From CAYGTS01 sp964352905 (GTDB taxonomy: Bacteria; Pseudomonadota; Gammaproteobacteria; JAHCLG01): 9,903 nt of DNA. Below the pieces are notes generated by a model. That model had not been told where the DNA came from. It saw only the letters and a program-made list of their open reading frames with translations, and did not search any database. Positions 7,709 through 9,903 of this stretch are shown here, piece by piece. Within the stretch, counting starts at the first letter, position 1. Each line of letters opens with the position of its first letter. The DNA is taken from the NCBI GenBank assembly GCA_964352905.1, contig CAYGTS010000101.1, forward strand, positions 1-9,903. Reading direction: 5' to 3'. A program made the translations under genes and the position numbers.

Positions 7709-9670
7709 ATGGAGCTTAGGCCAACAGCACAGTTAGCACAACCGCTCATGACAACAACTGCCAGCTTGTTGAATGGGCCTCATGCTGCCGCTCAACTACA
7801 ATCACCTAACTATTCAGAGACGGTTTCCCAAGTCATGGCCATGGCGCGTGGACTGGCTTCACCGTGGCACTATTTTTGGGGATCACTGTTTAATACGCAG
7901 CGAGCTAAAACATTATATGCCAACGCGGCGGCACTGTATCAACAGCTATTAAAGAGTGGCACAAGCTCGCCTGATATTTTGCGGATTGCCTTAGCAGCTC
8001 GCATTGCCAAAAATGGCGCAGAGCTTGCAAAGCTAATCACAAAACGATCTCGCCGTACGCATTCCTTGGTTAATCAATTTCATGGTAATGTCTTTTTGCT
8101 TGCCAAATTAAAGCCTAGTGATTTGAATGCGGAGAATACCGAGCGTGTTATCAATACTTTTCAAGCGGAGATACGAAGCAAATTGCCGCAGATTCAGCAA
8201 AAGATTAACAGCTTAAATGGCAACTTAGCAGAGTTGAAAGCAACACGTATTTCAATTTTTACATTATGGTCATGGTGGCAGCGGCGTAAAAAAAGGATGC
8301 AACTCATTAAAGAGCAAAAGCTTTTTACAGCCACACAAACGCTAGCAAAAATCATGATCTTGCAACACTATCACGGTATGATTAATCAGATTATTGATGC
8401 ACAAATTTTACCATTATTAAAAATAAACCATGAACATCTTAGGCAGGGTGTTTTAGAAGAATACGTTGTTGCAGAGTTACAACAGGCCTTTAACAATTTG
8501 CAATGTGTGCTAAGCGTAGCGCAACTTTCAGCTGAAGTGAATGAGCGTATTTATCATAAGATCTTATCTAGTCATGGGCAACTTAGTTTAAGTTACAGAG
8601 CAACACATTCCTATGCTTTGTTTAGGCTAGGCAAACTTTCGGCATTTCAGGAAGAGTATGCTTGGCAAAAGCGAAACATTCAGATTGTCATGCTAGAAAT
8701 TCTAGCGGGTAAAAAAATTCATGATTGCCAGCGTGAGCATTTTTCAAATGCAATCAGTTATTTTTATTCAATGCGAAAGTTTAATGATATTAACCAGCCT
8801 GATATTAAAAGCGATTTGAGCGATTTATTGCAAGAATTTAAAAAATCACTCAGTGTGAGTTTAGATGCGTTTTTAAACAAAAATTTGGGAGATGAGGTGG
8901 TAAGAACGTGGCAGTGGTTTTTCAACAACCTCATTCAATCAAATAATTTTGAATTTACATCTTTTTTTAAGGAAGAATTAAAAATCGTATTGAAAAAAAT
9001 GATGTTTGATCAGCAATGCAAAACTTCTAAGCTGAATGCACTATTTGATACCCTAAATCAGCAGAGTGATCGGCGTGACAGTGCAAGCTTTTACACGGAT
9101 GTGGCAAATCAACTTTTACCCATATTAAAAGACAAGGGCATAAAAGCGGTGAGTGCAAATATCGTGATTTTTCTTAATGCATTTAAGAAAGTCGCTTATT
9201 TGCCACAACATCATAGCCTAATAGAAGCGATTAGCAATGAAATTAACACCGAGCAGCATGTTGAAAATATGAGCAAGCTTTTTAATGACGGGAAATTAGA
9301 AGCTATTATTTCTCACGCAAACTCACAAGCAAAAGAAGTTTATCTAGCGAGTTTATTAAGTCCCAGACGTCTTCGGTGTTACAGTATCAATGAGTTAGGA
9401 AAATGCGTTTACGTGATTGATAGGGTGTTAGCAAAAAACGATATTTCAGAGACTTGTAGAACTGCGTTGAGGAGGCAGTTTGGTCGTTTAACCGTAAACG
9501 ATCCGCAAAACTCGCAGCTAAAAAATTGGCAGGATCTAAAAGCGAGATTAGCGCAAATTGATTTTCAGTCATCAGAAGGGCAGCAGCTTAAAACAGCGCT
9601 TTCTCCTCAGCGTATAACAGCTGAAGAACCTAGTCGTGTTGCTGTACAATACCGATGTGGTAAACTTTGA
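7709..9670 (+). CDS. Helical protein of unknown function, likely paralogue of upstream gene (653 aa)
   Basis: I recognise no known family. The product is helix-rich and basic in its N-terminal third, without signal peptide or obvious membrane span. SPWHYFW (51-57) and the Trp-rich basic motif WSWWQRRKKR (187-196) correspond in order and spacing to GWRRYF and PRWQRWFKYRRR of the upstream protein. The helices before and after (SLNGNLAELKATR; MQLIKEQKLFTATQTL) resemble their counterparts there. A later RTWQWFFNNLI segment (W401) resembles RTWFNLARKLI of the upstream protein. The C-terminus has an acidic pair (AEEPS) and ends in Leu, which fits loosely with Dot/Icm-type export signals but is weak evidence. 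The start ATG 7709 has AGGG about 10 nt upstream; the ATG at 7702 is in another frame and closes after five codons. The gene follows the upstream one by 92 bp across a terminator and is the last gene before the repeats at the right end. Confidence 0.88.
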   Translation: MELRPTAQLAQPLMTTTASLLNGPHAAAQLQSPNYSETVSQVMAMARGLASPWHYFWGSLFNTQRAKTLYANAAALYQQLLKSGTSSPDILRIALAARIAKNGAELAKLITKRSRRTHSLVNQFHGNVFLLAKLKPSDLNAENTERVINTFQAEIRSKLPQIQQKINSLNGNLAELKATRISIFTLWSWWQRRKKRMQLIKEQKLFTATQTLAKIMILQHYHGMINQIIDAQILPLLKINHEHLRQGVLEEYVVAELQQAFNNLQCVLSVAQLSAEVNERIYHKILSSHGQLSLSYRATHSYALFRLGKLSAFQEEYAWQKRNIQIVMLEILAGKKIHDCQREHFSNAISYFYSMRKFNDINQPDIKSDLSDLLQEFKKSLSVSLDAFLNKNLGDEVVRTWQWFFNNLIQSNNFEFTSFFKEELKIVLKKMMFDQQCKTSKLNALFDTLNQQSDRRDSASFYTDVANQLLPILKDKGIKAVSANIVIFLNAFKKVAYLPQHHSLIEAISNEINTEQHVENMSKLFNDGKLEAIISHANSQAKEVYLASLLSPRRLRCYSINELGKCVYVIDRVLAKNDISETCRTALRRQFGRLTVNDPQNSQLKNWQDLKARLAQIDFQSSEGQQLKTALSPQRITAEEPSRVAVQYRCGKL

Positions 9671-9699
9671 TCAGTTTGGATTTGTAGACGAGATTTTTT

Positions 9700-9833
9700 C
9701 ATTGCGAGGAGCGTTAGCTTTGATCAAGGGTTAGGATTTTCGATCTTGAAAAGCCATTGAAACTTTGCAGGATCGTGGTTCTTTACCTCTGGATTGCCGC
9801 GCTAGTGCGCTAAGAGCGCACTAGCTCGCAACG
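9700..9833. repeat. REP/MITE-like intergenic element
   Basis: The element is bounded by a 9-bp imperfect inverted repeat, CATTGCGAG (9700-9708) and CTCGCAACG (9825-9833), with one mismatch. CATTGCGAGGAGCG at one end and GGATTGCCGCGC with GCTCGCAACGACGG at the other are typical of short dispersed palindromic repeats in many proteobacteria. There is no reading frame. It begins 30 bp after the last stop codon and is followed within 16 bp by the 52-bp repeat. The left copy of the 52-bp repeat lacks this element beside it, so the two are separate units. Activity as an mRNA 3'-end stabiliser is possible. Confidence 0.7.
9801..9825. repeat. Perfect 11-bp-stem hairpin inside the REP-like element
   Basis: GCTAGTGCGCT (9801-9811) and AGCGCACTAGC (9815-9825) form a perfect stem with a 3-nt loop. 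No T-tract follows on either strand, so it is not a classical intrinsic terminator. It could still protect the 3' end of the upstream transcript. Confidence 0.85.
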
Positions 9834-9848
9834 ACGGATGGTTTCTCC

Positions 9849-9900
9849 GTAATTCCCGGCGTGATGTTGAATAACTCAAGAACGGTCAGATTTGAGGCAA
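9849..9900. repeat. Right copy of 52-bp inverted repeat
   Basis: This is an exact reverse complement of bases 1-52. Three more bases (9901-9903) lie outside the matched part, so the real unit may extend beyond the window at both ends. The two copies enclose the whole gene set in opposite orientation. Confidence 0.9.
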
Positions 9901-9903
9901 GGT

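Noticed and set aside
9801..9825. Hairpin as an intrinsic terminator of the last gene
   Set aside because: No T-tract follows on either strand; it is better explained as part of a REP-like repeat.
1..9903. Composite transposon or genomic island bounded by the 52-bp inverted repeats
   Set aside because: No transposase, integrase or resolvase lies between the copies and no target-site duplication is visible. The left half is ordinary core-genome content.

Overview
The window (9,903 bp, AT-rich) looks like chromosomal DNA of a gammaproteobacterium. PhoB, PhoR and TtcA are clearly of gammaproteobacterial type. The low GC, the two very large lineage-specific helical proteins and the interspersed repeats would fit a host-associated or intracellular lineage such as the Legionellales. 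That placement is inference; no marker in the window fixes the genus.

Layout. Positions 1-52 carry one copy of a 52-bp repeat whose exact inverted copy closes the window at 9849-9900. From 2788 down to 80 lies a tight minus-strand operon: phoB, phoR (4 nt gap), a 66-codon unknown gene (13 nt gap) and ttcA (17 nt overlap, TTG start). A roughly 600-bp intergenic region (2789-3383) follows. It holds a candidate phoB promoter and two short reading-frame remnants that look like C-terminal ends of lost genes, lying back to back. From 3384 to 9670 two large genes run on the plus strand: 1,410 and 653 codons, separated by 92 bp containing a 12-bp-stem terminator. The right end (9700-9833) is a non-coding REP/MITE-like element with a strong hairpin, directly followed by the inverted copy of the 52-bp repeat.

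Function. The left operon couples a phosphate-type two-component system to a tRNA-thiolation enzyme. The histidine kinase begins directly at its PAS-like domain and lacks the usual N-terminal membrane segments, so it is probably cytoplasmic. The two right-hand proteins match no family I can name. They are soluble-looking, helix-rich and share a similarly spaced N-terminal layout (a W-x(2)-Y-F or W-x-Y-F motif, then a Trp/Arg-rich basic motif about 135-145 residues later), which suggests they are tandem paralogues. The larger one contains a recent 3 x 16-residue tandem repeat and a second small EQLTE repeat. Secreted effectors of an intracellular bacterium are a reasonable hypothesis but nothing in the sequence proves it.

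The most interesting items are the paralogous giant-protein pair, the anchorless PhoR-like kinase in an operon with ttcA, the collapsed gene remnants at about 3.0 kb, and the inverted 52-bp repeat at both ends.
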